A stretch of 64,000 bases of DNA, from assembly GCF_007655135.1 (NCBI RefSeq), contig NC_045127.1:8131001-8195000 (forward strand). The letters run 5' to 3'. The DNA is from Punica granatum (Eukaryota > Streptophyta > Magnoliopsida > Myrtales > Lythraceae). The first letter of the stretch is position 1. Every line of letters begins with the position of its first letter. The position numbers and the translations under genes were made by a program. Below the pieces are notes generated by a model. It made no database searches. It was not told the origin of the DNA and worked only from the letters and a program-made list of their open reading frames with translations. Positions 11,590-24,500 of this stretch are shown in pieces.

Positions 11590-14500
11590 ATGGCTGTTGG
11601 GGCTGTTCTTGATGATTTAGCGGCAAAGGCGCCGCCTTTTGCCGCCACCGCTCTTGTGGCCGGACTTCTCCTCTGCTTCGTCTTCCTCAGGGGCCTCTCC
11701 CATAAGCAGAGGAACACGGGGCTTCCGCCTGTTCCCAGTACTGCTGCTGCTTAATTCGCTTCAGTTTGTTTTGCTGTTTCTGCTCATTCAAAAGTCCTTT
11801 TCTGGGTTTTACGTGCTCTTGTTATTGTTGCATCATAGCCATGATAGGCTGGATTCGAAGCCTTGCTTTTGTGTTAATTTATGTGTGTATCATAGCAAAG
11901 ATTGCTGAATGTGGCTTGGCCCTCCCGCATGTTTGCTGAACAATATTAAGAGGGGCATAAGAGAATTTGCAAAAAATTGAATAAGTGTACAGGAATTTAA
12001 CGGTATTCCACGTGAGGCTGCGGTCGCGTTCCATTCTGGGGTTGATATAAGGGAAGTGACTGGTGATCTAAAAACTAACTCTTTGTCTGGATACGAGGGA
12101 AATGGAGGGGAATTTGGGGAAGGGGAGGGAAAGTTGTATGGGTTTGGACAGGAGGGAAATGGAGGGAATGGGAAGGGAGGGGAGAGTAAGTTATATGTCC
12201 CCTCTGTTTCGCTTGATCCGAACGGATGGTAAATGAGTGATTTTAACTGAAAGCTTTTGATACGGCGTGTGGTCTTATAGTTAGCTATCGATTTCACTCT
12301 GCAAGATGTGTGCTGTGTGCCCTTTTCCTTGTGATGTTATCTTCACAGCAAAAGGATTAAGTTGTGATGTATACGTATTTGGGACTTCTTGGTTCTTGCA
12401 GCGGTGCCAGGACTCCCAATCATAGGGAATCTGCTGCAAATGAAAGAGAAAAAACCTCACAAGACATTCACCAGGTGGGCCGAGACTTACGGGCCAATCT
12501 ATTCCATCAAAACCGGCGCTGAAACCGTGGTTGTGCTCAATTCTGCTGAAGTTGCTAAAGAGGTAATTAATAACCCCCTTTTTATTTCTGGGTAACTTTG
12601 GGGGCCAAGGTCCAAAATTAATAACCTTTTCATGATGTGGTATGTGGCATTGCTTTGCTTCTTCTTCTTTTTGAATACGACTGTTCCTTTTCTTGCCGAT
12701 TTTTTTATTTTTTTTTGTGCTGAAGTTACGTTTTTTGCTGAATCGGATAGGATTGTTCCTATGGTTTATTAGTTCCATGTAATGACATACTTGATTGCAG
12801 AATTTTGTTTAGGACTTATCATAGGAAGCTCAACCATCCTCTCCTCTTTCAGGCAATGGTGACGAGGTTCTCATCGATCTCCACGAGAAAGCTTTCGAAT
12901 GCCCTGGAGATCCTCACAGCCAATAGAACCATGGTTGCAACAAGTGATTATAGTGACTTTCACAAGATGGTGAAACGCTACATTCTGACAAGTGTTTTGG
13001 GAGCAAATGCTCAGGTAAAAACTTCAAAGCACTACATTTGACCAAATCATCTTGATTCCTTGAAATATATGTGCACCAGGCAAAGTTTAGGAGTTGAGAT
13101 ATCGACTCACCATAGATGCAATAGGAGTGTACATCCAGTGCATCATTTAAGAAAGGGAAATCTCTCGCCCTCAACATTTTCCTCCACTAATGCCAAAATC
13201 TATCATTGGTGTCCCAAAATATTGGTTTCCCAATGCCAAAAAATTGTTTTTTTCTGTATTTTGTATTGCAGAAGAGGCATCGTTCCCACAGAGACGCCAT
13301 GGTTGAAACTGTCTGTAGACAAATACATGATCAAGTCAGTGGCTCCCCAGGTGAAGCTGTCAATTTCAGAGCCATATTCGAAAATGAACTTTTCGGGCTT
13401 GCGCTCAAACAAGTATGCTCTCGCTGTTACCCTTGATGAACTGTTAGGCAAGTTACTTGATTGCCCACTCAAAATGACTGATATTTGTAGGCCATCGGAG
13501 TTGATATGAAGTCCATCTATGTGGAGGAGCTCAGGAGCACGTTCTCCAAGAAGGATATACACAGGATTCTGGTCATTGACTTCATGAACAGTTGCCTCGA
13601 GGTGGACTGGAGGGACTTCTTCCCATACTTGAAGTGGATCCCTAACAATAGCTTGGAGAACAAGATCCGTCAGGTTACTTTCCGAAGGAAAGTACTGATG
13701 AGTGCCCTTATCAGAGAGCAGAAGAAACGGATTGCTTCGGGAGAGGTAGTTCCTTTTACCTATCAAATGTCTACTCCCTCTAGAGAAATGGTTCTTGTAG
13801 TTGTCCTAACATGTCAAGGATGTAACTACAGGAGCTGAATTGTTATCTCAACTACTTGCTGTCTGAAGCAAAGACGCTCACAGAGGACCAAATTGCCATT
13901 TTGGTCTGGGAGGCGATAATAGAGACCTCTGACACGACTTTGGTCACATCAGAATGGGCCTTATATGAGTTAGCTAAAAGTCCGAAGCGGCAGGTGTTAC
14001 TTTATAACCTTTTTTTTTCCCCCCCTTCGTTTTCTTTGTAGCTTTAGATTATACTTAAAGCGACTCTCTGGAGCAGGATCGCCTGTATCAGGAGATGAAA
14101 AACATATGTGGCTTGGAAAGAATTACTGAGGAGCAATTGCCTCATCTTCCATACTTGGGAGCTATTTTCCATGAAACTCTCCGGAAGCACAACCCTGCCC
14201 CATTAGTCCCTATCCGTTATGCACATGAAGACACACAGTTAGGAGGATATTTCATTCCCAAGGGAAGCCAGGTCAGTCAACTACATCTGATCTACTTCCT
14301 CCAGCTATGAGTTTAAGCTGCTAACCGATGAGCAAGTCATTCTGTAAACTTCCACATGATATGAGAGCTCGATGCGAAGCTTCTTGATCCTTATTATTCT
14401 TACTATTTATCAAGAATAACATTTCAGATTTTTGTTTCTTTTATTTTCATGCCTTAAATCAATAAGCTAAGTTTTTAGATTAGTTGGGAAGTGTTCCTTC

Positions 14501-14877
14501 AAGATTCAGTCTCTCTCTTGCAATTATTGCCTCAACACTGAAGCAATTACACAACGCAGATTGCGATAAACATATATGGGTGCAACATGGACAAGAAACA
14601 GTGGGAAAATCCTGAGGAGTGGATTCCAGAGAGGTTCCTCAATGACAAGTACGACCCTGCAGATCTCTACAAGACAATGGCCTTTGGGGCGGGGAAGAGG
14701 GTGTGTGCGGGATCTCTCCAGGCAATGCTGATTGCCTGCATCATGATCGGGAGGATGGTGCAGGAGTTTGAGTGGAAGCTCAGGGAAGGTGAAGAAGCTG
14801 ATGTAGACACAGTCGGCTTCACCACACATAAGCTTCACCCATTGCAGGCTATCTTGAAGCCAAGAAGGTCGGAGTGA
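11590..14877 (+). CDS. KO: ent-kaurene oxidase (cytochrome P450 CYP701A)
   Basis: This P450 oxidises ent-kaurene to ent-kaurenoic acid in three steps of gibberellin synthesis, usually at the plastid envelope/ER. Eight exons join cleanly with GT-AG introns: 11590-11737, 12402-12562, 12853-13014, 13272-13412, 13491-13745, 13832-13993, 14077-14271 and 14560-14877. They give 513 residues, the normal family length. Visible motifs are an N-terminal membrane anchor (about residues 13-35), a proline-rich hinge (GLPPVP) before [11 protein letters not shown], the I-helix ETSDTT, the K-helix ETLR, and the heme loop [10 protein letters not shown] with Cys457. The C-terminal region ([20 protein letters not shown]) is KO-like rather than KAO-like. 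The start chosen is ATG 11590; an in-frame ATG at 11572 would add six residues (MQGRES). No disabling change is seen. Confidence 0.93.
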
Positions 14878-15414
14878 ATAGACCTTCAAAAAGTAAAGCT
14901 CTGCTCTGGCCTTGTCTGTGGGATGCGTTGCATTTTGTATATCCTGTTATGCTTGCATGTGATACTTTGTTCGAGCTGCGGAAAGAATAGGATGAAAAGA
15001 TCACTGCTGCTAATGCAATGGTAGTTTAATGCGGTAGAACTGCACCAGGTTACTATGTGTTTGTGTTTCTGCGAGAAACCATCCCAGATGTAGTAAGTTA
15101 AAGTCGATTTTCAGTTGAATAAGCTTCAAGCTATCAATATAAGCTGAGTCCTCTGTTTCTGTTTAAGATGAAAACATTTGGGTATTAATCTCCATTGCTT
15201 CTTACAAGATCACTCAGATCAGATGGTTTGCTCTACAGCAGAGCTTCTCAAATCCATTAACACAACAATAGTGTCGCCATATCTCTATCTTCCGAATTTG
15301 TAATTTTACAGGACAAGTACACGAAATACTTCATTTTCAAACATACAAACTCACACCTGGAAAGCACAAACATCTTCGGGAACCGAAGGGTTTTTCTTCC
15401 ATGGCTGATTCTTC
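14878..15414. other. Convergent intergenic region with the 3' ends of two genes
   Basis: The + strand oxidase and the - strand transporter converge here, 537 bp apart stop to stop. It should hold both 3' UTRs and polyadenylation signals. No additional gene is seen. Confidence 0.7.
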
Positions 15415-18400
15415 TCAGTTGGGCTTAAAGAATTTCAACTTAAGCCCGCTATTGACGATGCTCCAAATGCCTCCAATGGAGAAAGCCAAGCTGAAAGCGA
15501 TCCCCAACCACCCCAAAATCCAGTTGAAGTACCAATTGAAGCTGTATTTCATGGGCTTCTTAATGAGGACCCACATGAAGCATGGGTACGCGAAGGTGAC
15601 GGGAAGGGTCAGCCCGCCCAGCAGGCCCGCAAGGCTGGAGAGGAACGGGAGAGCAACCCCGATGAAGAAGTTGACAAACCCATAGAAGACCCGGAAGCCC
15701 GACCTCACCCAGATGGAGCAGGGCCGATTCGTCCGTGCCGTGTAGCTTGCTTCAAAGCTGTCAAAGACGGGCATGGAGTATATCTGGAAGCTACTCAGGC
15801 AGTTGAAGACAACGAGGAGGAAGGTCATTGCAAGGAGGCCCCGGGCAATGTCGTGGCTGTGGAAGCCGTACAGGGCATTGAGAATTCCCCCTGATGGCAT
15901 CTATCAAAGGAAGAAACACCACAACATAATAACATCAGTGTTTAACTCCAAATTTAAATCAAGTACAGAACAGACAACGGGAGGATCATGCAGGAAATTG
16001 TCACTCACAAGGTTGCCGTAGGCCCAATAACCTCCGATTGCAACTGGAAACAAGCACATAGCGATGAAGAAATAGGCAACTTTGGCTCCTTTCCACATTG
16101 GAACATGAGCAGGGTGCTTAAACGTCGAGGGCATCGTTGCCTAATCAGAGAAGAATATCCTTATTTACATGGTCTCTCGGGGAAAACATTTTCATAAACC
16201 AGATAGAACAGCATCCATTAACATCTTTACCTGTATCTCCAAGGCTAAATTGTGTCCTCTAAAAGCAAAAGCTATGATCCCAAGGGCATTCAAGACGGAG
16301 AAGACCGAAGCAGAAAAGGAAGGCAGAGAAAGTGGCTCATAGGAGATAGTAGGGGGCCTTGTTTGGCTCACGGAGAGGACCCACACCATGGTGGAGTAAA
16401 TGATGGCTGTTACGGCCCCGACAAGGGAGAGACCTGCGATTGAGTTGAGGTTCGGAAGCTGAGACAGCACAATGCAGAGAGAGGTGAACACAAGGTACCA
16501 CTCCACAGTCGTAAGAGGATTTGAGGTACACAGGGGTCCACAGACGATCTGAAAGAAGAGTTTCATGGTCTCCCCTCCTATGAGGATTAGAGCCGTCGCT
16601 GTTCCTGCTGATAAGTAGACGGTCGGGAAGATAGCGAGCCATGAACCTAATCTCTCCCCTGCAAAGACATTACATTACACAATGTTATGGCTTTGCTCTA
16701 TGAAACGACCAAGCAAAAAGCGCTGCAAAAGTTGGGAGTATGTTTACAGGACACTAATATCATCTGTATCTCTATATGATAAAAAAGCTGGGGGGGTCCT
16801 CGTGGGGATGTATAGGATTTTGAGATATCATCATTTCATTAACCCTCAGCTCTACATTATTTTGATATTTTATATACTAGAAGGGTTCTGAGAAACAGAT
16901 CATGAGAAGTTTATGTATCGAATATTTAGATGAGATGGACTCTAATTGTGCTTACCAAATGCTGCATGTGCAAGCTCAACATATCTGTTGTATCTCTTGC
17001 CGGGAACGGCTTCATGGAGCTGAATAAGAACCCAAAGAGTGTAAAGTTGCCAGCAGTAGGCAATTATTAAGGAAAGTATTCCCCAACTCCTGCAAATCGA
17101 TTGAAATATGAATCAAATCAGTTAAAGCTCTTGTGATTCTCCACAGTGAATAGCACAGGAATACAAGCATCCTTGGCACTTATGAGACATATGTATATAG
17201 ATTAGTGGTAAGTTCGGCTCGGTCCCACATATCAGCAAGAAGGATAGTAATAAACTTTGATTTCACCCAGCAAGTTTGAAACTTATCAAAAGTACAACAT
17301 GATAATATCTGGAGCCCGTTGGATAAACAGTTACTCAACTGAAGCTTCTTGCCAAAGTTCCTGAGTTGTGTGGCAAAACTGATAGTGAACAACTAATCTT
17401 TATCATTTAAAAAGTTTTTTTTTTTTAACGATAGAATACAATCCATGTCTCGCAACGATTGAAGTTTATTGCTCTTCAACCACACAGGAGAGATGACCAG
17501 ATCAACAGCTTTATCAATCCACAGTAGATCAGGTATTGGAAAAAAGAAGAAAATCAAAGAGAAAAAGGAGGGTTTTGGAAATGATCCATGCTTCTGCTTT
17601 TGGTGATTTTTGACAAAAAAATAACAAAAAGCTAAAAAAGAACGAGGCCAAAGGTTATATACTATTCACATGCCAGAACAGAAGTTGAAAAAAAAAATGT
17701 TAGGACAAAAATTTAATGAAGTAGAATCCAAGAAAAGGGAAAAGTTGAAACCAAGGGAAACAGAAAAAAAGCAAAATCAAGTAATTAACAATCAACCACT
17801 GCATTATAATGAAATCCGCTAGAAGCACTTTCAATGTCAGAGCAGTGAAAAGCACCGGCTGAGGTATTAGCACTTTCAATGTCACAGCAGTAAAAAGCGC
17901 CGGCTGAAAATATCTCGTGATATCTCCGAAAATAAATAAGTAAATAAAGCCTACATAGTAAATTGGCTAAAGCTGTATCTGTCTAGAAAATATCGAAATC
18001 GAAGAAAACTGAATTATGTGATGGGGACCACTAGTAGGTAGAATTTCTATCTTAATAACACTACTAGCAAAAGAAGATAAAAGAAATGATAGGATGTTTT
18101 CGTATCATACCCACAAAGAAGTCTCTTGACAGAATCTGATAAAGATTTAAGATTGATCAACCGATGGGCCTACAAAGCAGTGAGCTTTACTCAAGTCCTT
18201 TTCCTTATTCCATGTGAAAGCAGACAGAGAACCAGACAGACAAACAGAGAGATGGAAAGAGAGAGAGAGAAAGGTGGTCAAAATCAAAGCTAGAATAAGA
18301 ATTCAGACTGTACTAATGGTGGAATCATGGAAAAGAAGAAGAAGAAGAAGAATCCAATGGAAAGCTACCAAAGAGAAAAGGAACCATGGAAATTGACAGT

Positions 18401-19407
18401 CCATACTGAGTGTATTGACAAAGAGAGCTAGCAGGAAGTGGGAACTACCCAGCAAGATAGCAATTGATCGGAGACTAATTGGAACGAAAAATACAACACA
18501 CTATCTCCCGACGATTCCACTGATGTCAGAGTAATCTCACCACTGGCCTCTGAAACCTTAAGAATTTTCTGTCAAATTCTAATACGTAATACATTCTCGA
18601 AAAACCTGGTGGACAGACTCGACACCCACCCCCAAGAACAATCGCTATTGCTGGGTCGTTTTCGCCCGAGAATTGTAGTTCGTGGGTTTAAGGAGGGTGT
18701 TATAGTACTAGTCAGTTTCATAAATTAGGCAATGAATTGACTGGAAGCACATAATAACCAGGAAGCAGTAAATGCTGTACTGAAAGATATACAGATGCAA
18801 ACTACTCCATCATCGTCGGCCTGTCAGTCGACTACGCAGACAAGCAATGGCGCTCTCCATTGAAAGAGCAAGCATGTCAAACATTAGACCTCGGATTTAT
18901 CGGCTCCAAACAAGAACAAACATGGAAAGGAAAACAGAAGAAAAATCACTTCTTTTTACATGGTTTCCACTTTAACCAGACAGAGCTTGGAGTGTCGTAC
19001 CATCCGAGGAAGGAGAAGGCGACGGGGAGGACGAGGGCCTGAAACCCGACGCCGGCGTTGAGGTTGTGGAAGGCGGCATAGTGGGCGTTGCCGTTGCGGG
19101 ACTCGGTGATGGGAAGCCACGCGTCCTGGGGGTTCAGCTTCGTGAGGTGGCCAACCTCCTCCAGGTAGCTCTTCATGTTCACCAGCACCCTCTTCATTGG
19201 CGTCCCTATGGGGCTCAGAAACCTCGGAGATATCAGCGACGCCGGCGTCCACGCCGCCGAAGCCGACGACTTCGCCCCGGCCCCCGAGCCGGGGCGGGGG
19301 GACCTCTGCCCGGACGGCGTCAGCGCCTCGGGGGTGGACACCCCGCGCGGCGTGGCGGGAATGGATATCAGCTCCGTTTCCGGCCTCTCCTCCATTGACA
19401 AACTCAA
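15415..19407 (-). CDS. Lysine histidine transporter-like amino acid permease (LHT8-like)
   Basis: A plant amino acid/proton symporter of the AAAP superfamily; the substrate cannot be told from sequence. Five exons (complement of 19001-19407, 16956-17089, 16231-16658, 16009-16140, 15415-15900) join in frame to 528 residues. The N-terminus is a long hydrophilic Ser/Pro-rich tail (SIPATPRGVSTPEALTPSG) as in LHT-like 8. Multiple hydrophobic segments follow, starting at GFQALVLPVAFSFLGW and continuing through WQLYTLWVLIQLHEAVPGKRY and GIIAFAFRGHNLALEIQ. The C-terminus is highly typical (SMPVFDSFEASY, SGFRVFYGF, LPVTFAYPCFMWVLIKKP). Intron 1 is about 1.9 kb. The gene appears intact. Family assignment is strong; orthology to LHT8 is an inference. 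Confidence 0.9.
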
Positions 19408-20220
19408 TGTGGCCTCTCTCTCTCTCTCTCTCTATGTCTCTGTGTTAGCTGGTGGTGGCTTGCTCTGTTCGGATGCAGAGGCTCTGCTGGGGGCTTAAAA
19501 GGGTGGGCGAGGGCTGTGCCTGTTTGAGTGAGGAGGAGGAGGAGGAGAAGAAAGAGAAAGGCAAGCAAAAAAGCAAAGCAAAATGATGAAAATGGAGGTT
19601 TTTTTGGAAGCTTTTTTCTTCTCTCTCTTCTCTTTGTGTCTCTGGCTTCAGTGGAGGGGCCAGGGATCAGTCTCAGTGCTCTGTGCTGTGTGCTGTGGGA
19701 AGAAAATTCATGAGCACGAGAAATTTTTTTTAAAAAAATATGCATGTATAAACTATAAAGGGTTGTTATATATCATAATATCATCCGTTTTTTAAATTTA
19801 TCTCATAATTTATAAATTACTCATAAAGATCCATAATTTATATATGGTTTCAAATCTATCATGGCTTAATTTCTCTTTCAACATTTAACGGAATTGCTTA
19901 CGTGAAACGTTAGTGGGCTCATTCTTGTCACCGTGGCCCTTTACCGGGAATAGATTTGGAAAAGAAAAATAAATCATACGGTAGATTTGAAAAAAAATTA
20001 AAATCATAGGATAAGTTTGAAGCTCACTTATATTTCTTTAACCGACAAATTGACGACGTGATAAATTTGGAACAAGATTAAACTATAGGCCTTTTTGGAT
20101 AATTTTTAAAGCGTAGAATAGATTCAAGAAAACAGTAAAATCACATGATATATGACGTAAAAATCTCCATCTATAAATATAAGGCAATATAGAATTATAT
20201 ACTATAAACCATTGTTTGAA

Positions 20221-20889
20221 TATGAAAGCTAACGGGGCGGGTTAGGGCGGATACTTGAGTATCCACGCTTGCCCCGTGCCCCTAGCACTGCGCCCTGTCA
20301 TGGCTAAAGCCGGGCGGATCCGTGCATGCCCTGTGTCGCGGTGGGTTCGATTTGGCCGCCCTGCTTCTTGAAAAAGATCTAGAAAAAACCAGAGGAAGAT
20401 GGGGAGAATAACAAAGGAAAGGGGAGGAGATTGAAAAAAGGAGAGAGAGATTATTGAATTATCGTCAAGATAGAAAATCAACTAGCACACTTTTAAGTGA
20501 AAGTTAGTGAACGGAACGGAACGGAACGGGCAGAAGCTAAACTAAGAAAAGAGCGGGCATAACTGATCAATGATCAATTGGACGGAATGAGCTTAATGAG
20601 AAGCTAAGGAGACAAGCAGAGCAGCTGCAGCAGCGAATCCTTGAGGATGGGGAGGCCGTGAGAAGCAGCGCAAACTGGGAGTTTGGGAATCTGGGACCAG
20701 GAAAGAAACAGGGGAAAGGGAAAGAAATAATATATTTATGTGAATAACGCGAGGCAGGGCAAGGTGAAGAGGGGCGGCAACGACATCCATGCTCGCCCTG
20801 CCCTGTGCATGGATATCCAGTCGCCTTACCCTAGCCTCGAGGCGGGTAATATCTGCCCCGAATGGATCAGGGCAAAATTGCCATCCCTG
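20221..20889. mobile_element. hAT-like non-autonomous element with 8-bp target duplication
   Basis: Both ends are GC-rich in an AT-rich spacer. The right end reads inward as CAGGGATGGCAATTTTGCCC; the left end contains a related 'gctaacggggcggg' segment. The 8-mer TGTTTGAA occurs immediately outside each end (20213-20220 and 20890-20897), the length expected for hAT elements. No transposase frame is visible. A GAACG pentanucleotide run lies near 20511-20530. The left terminal repeat is degenerate. Confidence 0.6.
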
Positions 20890-22124
20890 TGTTTGAACAA
20901 TTTATCAAATTTAACATGTACTTTAGGGCCGTTAAAAGAATCAAAAGACTCGAAAACCGATCCGTCCAGGTGGAACCAGATCTTTGAGTTTTTCAAAATC
21001 CGATTCGATTCTAGTATCGGTTTATTATTTGTAACTCGTATTCGAATATGGATTCGGAATTATTAATCCATTTGCTCCAAACCGACCCAAATTTCTATTG
21101 TTTATACAGTTTTGTTTTGATGGAGTTTTGGCCCATGTGGACCTTTTTAGTTTTATCTAGGTAATAGTGATGCTATTATGATTTATGGAGTTTTAATTGT
21201 CAATGAATATATTTTGTTCAAAATTTGTGTGATAAATTCATATTTTATCTCATCTGTGTTTTTAACTTAAAATTTTCGATTTAAGTCTCTGTTGTATTCG
21301 GGTTACTTGATCCAATCCGGAAAAATCTGATATGTTGCGGTTCGGTTCTCTTTTTTATTTCGGGGATGGTTTTAATTTTTTTTTAAACGATCACTTGGGA
21401 TCGTCAAATTTTTTTTTTGTACCCTACACCGAACTTATCATTTCACTGCCCTAATATACTTTTAGAAATTATTGATGTCCATTTATTAATTATTAAGATT
21501 AAAATTTTTATTTCATTTACTAGATCCATAGGTTTTCTTTATAACCTGAAAAAACAAACACTTTAAAAATTATCTAAAATTGTCAATATTGTCACTTACA
21601 GACCAAATCTAGCGCATCGAGAAATTTCGTCCAAATTGATCGGAATTGTTGACGTGGCATTTGATTGGCAAACTGAAAATATTATGGGACCCATCATGTA
21701 GTATACCGCATAGCATATCGTTATATTAATGTGTCAAATATAGCCCATCCTTATAGTAATGTCTCAAATTTAGCACGCTAATGTGTCAAGTTTGGCAAAT
21801 TATTTGACAATGTATCAAGTTTAGCACATGCTTTAAAAGGGATAAGCGGGAAATGAACAACCGGCAAAGGGGTGGCTCCCAAGAAATGTCAACGTCTATT
21901 ACGTTTAGGCACGCTCTATCAACACTTTCCATCAAATTTGGTTGAAAATTTTAACAACATGTTAGATTTGGCATTAAATTAAAAATATAGACATTTTTAG
22001 TCAATTTCTAGAGCATGTACTAAAATTCACACATTATTTAACTATTGTGTTGTATCATGTAATCATCCATATATATAATGCATAGTAAAAATAAAAATGA
22101 AAAAAATATTTTTCGCTTGAAAAA

Positions 22125-22460
22125 ACAACTCCTCTCCATAGTTCTATATTCTTTGAAGAGAATCCATCGTGGTGCTGGAGGTTGAACTCGCATATTAAAT
22201 TTTAATTATTAGAAATTCAATTTTCAATTATATCTCGTAATTATTATGCTATTTAATATTGATCTATAACATCTCATTCTTTTTTTCTAAGAAAAGATAT
22301 ATTAGGAAGAATAATTCCTATCAGTAGTTCTTCGTTCTGTGTATAAATCCATTGAGGTGCCGAATAAATTTTGATTATTGAAAGTTAATTTGCTTCTAAA
22401 TCATATCTCTAGGTTATTGTACTATTTATTTTCATCTATAACATCTCGTTCTTTTTGTAA
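22125..22460 (+). repeat. Imperfect ~170-bp direct duplication
   Basis: The segments at about 22125-22290 and 22310-22460 share ordered landmarks: 'agttct..ttct', 'aatccat', a 'taaattttaattatt.gaaa' core, and a 'ctataacatctc.ttcttttt' end. They look like two diverged copies of an unknown spacer repeat. Confidence 0.5.
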
Positions 22461-23010
22461 GGGTGGGAAAAAAAGAAGAAGAAGAAGAAGATATATTAGG
22501 AATTAAAGTCCCCAGGACAAGAACCTGTCCAGAGTAGAAGGTAAACGAAAAGGGCCGGAACATGTAGATATCCGTGAAAGTTTGCACCAGCGCGATCTCC
22601 ACCGTTGATCTCTGTACAGGTTGAGCTTGATGGAGGAATGCACGGTGGTGATGCGATAGCTTGGAGTGACCCTGAGATCAAATCATCAGAAGGGTAAAAC
22701 ATTCGGACGGGAGAGGTGGATGGTGATTGATGCGTGGGGGGAAAGGAGTTTTTGTGGGGCCAGAAGGTCGAGCGATCAATCAGACCGTGGATGATGATTG
22801 ATCACGTCAAAGGTGAGGTGGGGCCCCGCTCCCTTTCGGAGGTGGGATGGGATTGGGTCTCCGTTTCTTGCCGTCGGACAAGTGTGGCATCGGAACCGTA
22901 CAACGTTAGCATTGCATATTGCAAAAATTGTCCTTCCAACGCTTTGACTGCTTTGATAAAGTTTAGCTTGATTTTATTTCGTATAAGATACTATTATCCA
23001 AAAACTATAA

Positions 23011-23253
23011 CACTGCGTATGATTTATAAATAATATTTTAAAGTTAGATTTTAATTTTTTAAAAAAAGTGATATAAATGATTATGTATGAAACTCACCTT
23101 TTGACTTTGTATGAGTTATGTGATTTTAATTTTGAAAATAAATTATATAAATGGGGCTCACATTTTGACTTTATATGAGTTATTTTATTTTGTTGTTGAT
23201 AGAATTGAGTTAAAGTTAGATTTTAAAATCTCACTTTGAATTCAAATGGAGTA
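23011..23253 (-). mobile_element. Tourist-like MITE (copy 1 of a local family)
   Basis: A 243-bp element flanked by TAA on both sides (23008-23010 and 23254-23256). Its reverse complement aligns with the element at 40013-40240, sharing terminal ATDCTCCRTTTGRATTC and internal 'aataactcata.aaa.tcaaa'. It interrupts one copy of a short spacer repeat whose uninterrupted partner lies near 23364-23440, which gives a natural empty site. The 3-bp TWA target duplication fits PIF/Harbinger-type MITEs. Confidence 0.75.
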
Positions 23254-24189
23254 TAAGTGTCTGATACTAATTATCTAGTATTTTGATGAATATTACTTGT
23301 GATTGCTTTTCGATGTACAACTTTCGATGATATCAGATAAGATACGAGTCCTACAACGAAAAAATTGATAAAGTTTAGCTTGATTTTATTTCGATAAGAT
23401 ACTATTACCCAAAAACTATAAAAGTGGCGGATACTAATTATCTAGTCTTTTGACGAATATTACTTGCAATTGCTTTTCGATGTACAACTTTATAAGATAC
23501 GAGTCCTACAATGAAAAAATTGATTTGACGATGTACAGGTATCACGAAATTTTTTTAAAAAGAAATAGAGAAGCCTTCTTTCTAAATATCATGGACTTTT
23601 ATATGTTTAGTTTTGTTTTTTCAGTAATTACGTGCATATTTTAATCAAACCCTGCGAAGAAATACTTGTGCATGCTTATTCCAGTGAATATATTTTTGCT
23701 CAAATTTCGCAAATCAACTATGTGCATGTTGCACTGTTTTTTTTTGTTCTAATCACTTCAGAGACCAATAAAACTATAAAAGAAAAAGAAAAGGGGGGCG
23801 TAACCCTCTCATTCTCTATTTTCAATTTTTTTCCTGATTTTTCAAATGTGGAACAACCGGTTCACAATAACAAAAGAATGTGTAAAATTCTTGTCGACAA
23901 GACTTAAATCGAAATCTCTTAATTTCAGATGAGAGTGCAATGCTCACTATTCTCGGTTCTAATTTATTTGTACCATAGCAAAAAAAAATTTCCCGGTGAA
24001 ATGGCATGGAAAATTTGGTCGTACTTTTAACCAAAAGAAAACTAACTGTTTTTTGCATAAAAAAACAAAAGAGTGGAGATGAGATTTTTAAGTTATAATT
24101 ATATCATGGGAAATGATATAAAAATCTCCAAACAAAGAATCCACCGAAAAAAAAAACTCAAAAAAGAGAGAGAGAGAGAGAGAACTTTA

Positions 24190-24500
24190 ACGGGGTGCGA
24201 GAAAGGTGGTCCCCACTTCCTGCGATTGCTCCTGCTCTTTGGAGGGGACGGTAACTTCGGAAACGGGGCAAGTGAAAAAGAAGTTGTCGCCGGTTGTTGT
24301 CAGCTTTCAGGTTTTCTTGTACCAACATCGCCACGTGCGCTCACCCCGGCCCGTGGACCGCCCTACGGCCGACCCCCGCCGCGCCGGCCTCTCCACCGGC
24401 CATACTCCGACGAGGCGTGGCGGCCGGCGGCGACCGACAGCTTCCTCGATACACATCATATGTCCCGCCGTCAGAGACAGCATGCGCGGCTCCTTATCAT
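24190..24500. other. Isolated GC-rich island
   Basis: A strongly GC-rich block, especially 24330-24440, sits inside AT-rich spacer and contains a CACGTG G-box near 24332. Frames through it are arginine/proline-rich and match no family I know. It could be a promoter/5' exon remnant or part of a transposon. Confidence 0.35.

Noticed and set aside
11298..11612. 104-codon frame overlapping the KO leader, with an alanine run
   Set aside because: The alanines come from the GCA repeat in the 5' UTR; the true start is in another frame at 11590.
19066..19498. Arg/Pro-rich + strand frames opposite the transporter's first exon
   Set aside because: Antisense shadows of a GC-rich coding exon.
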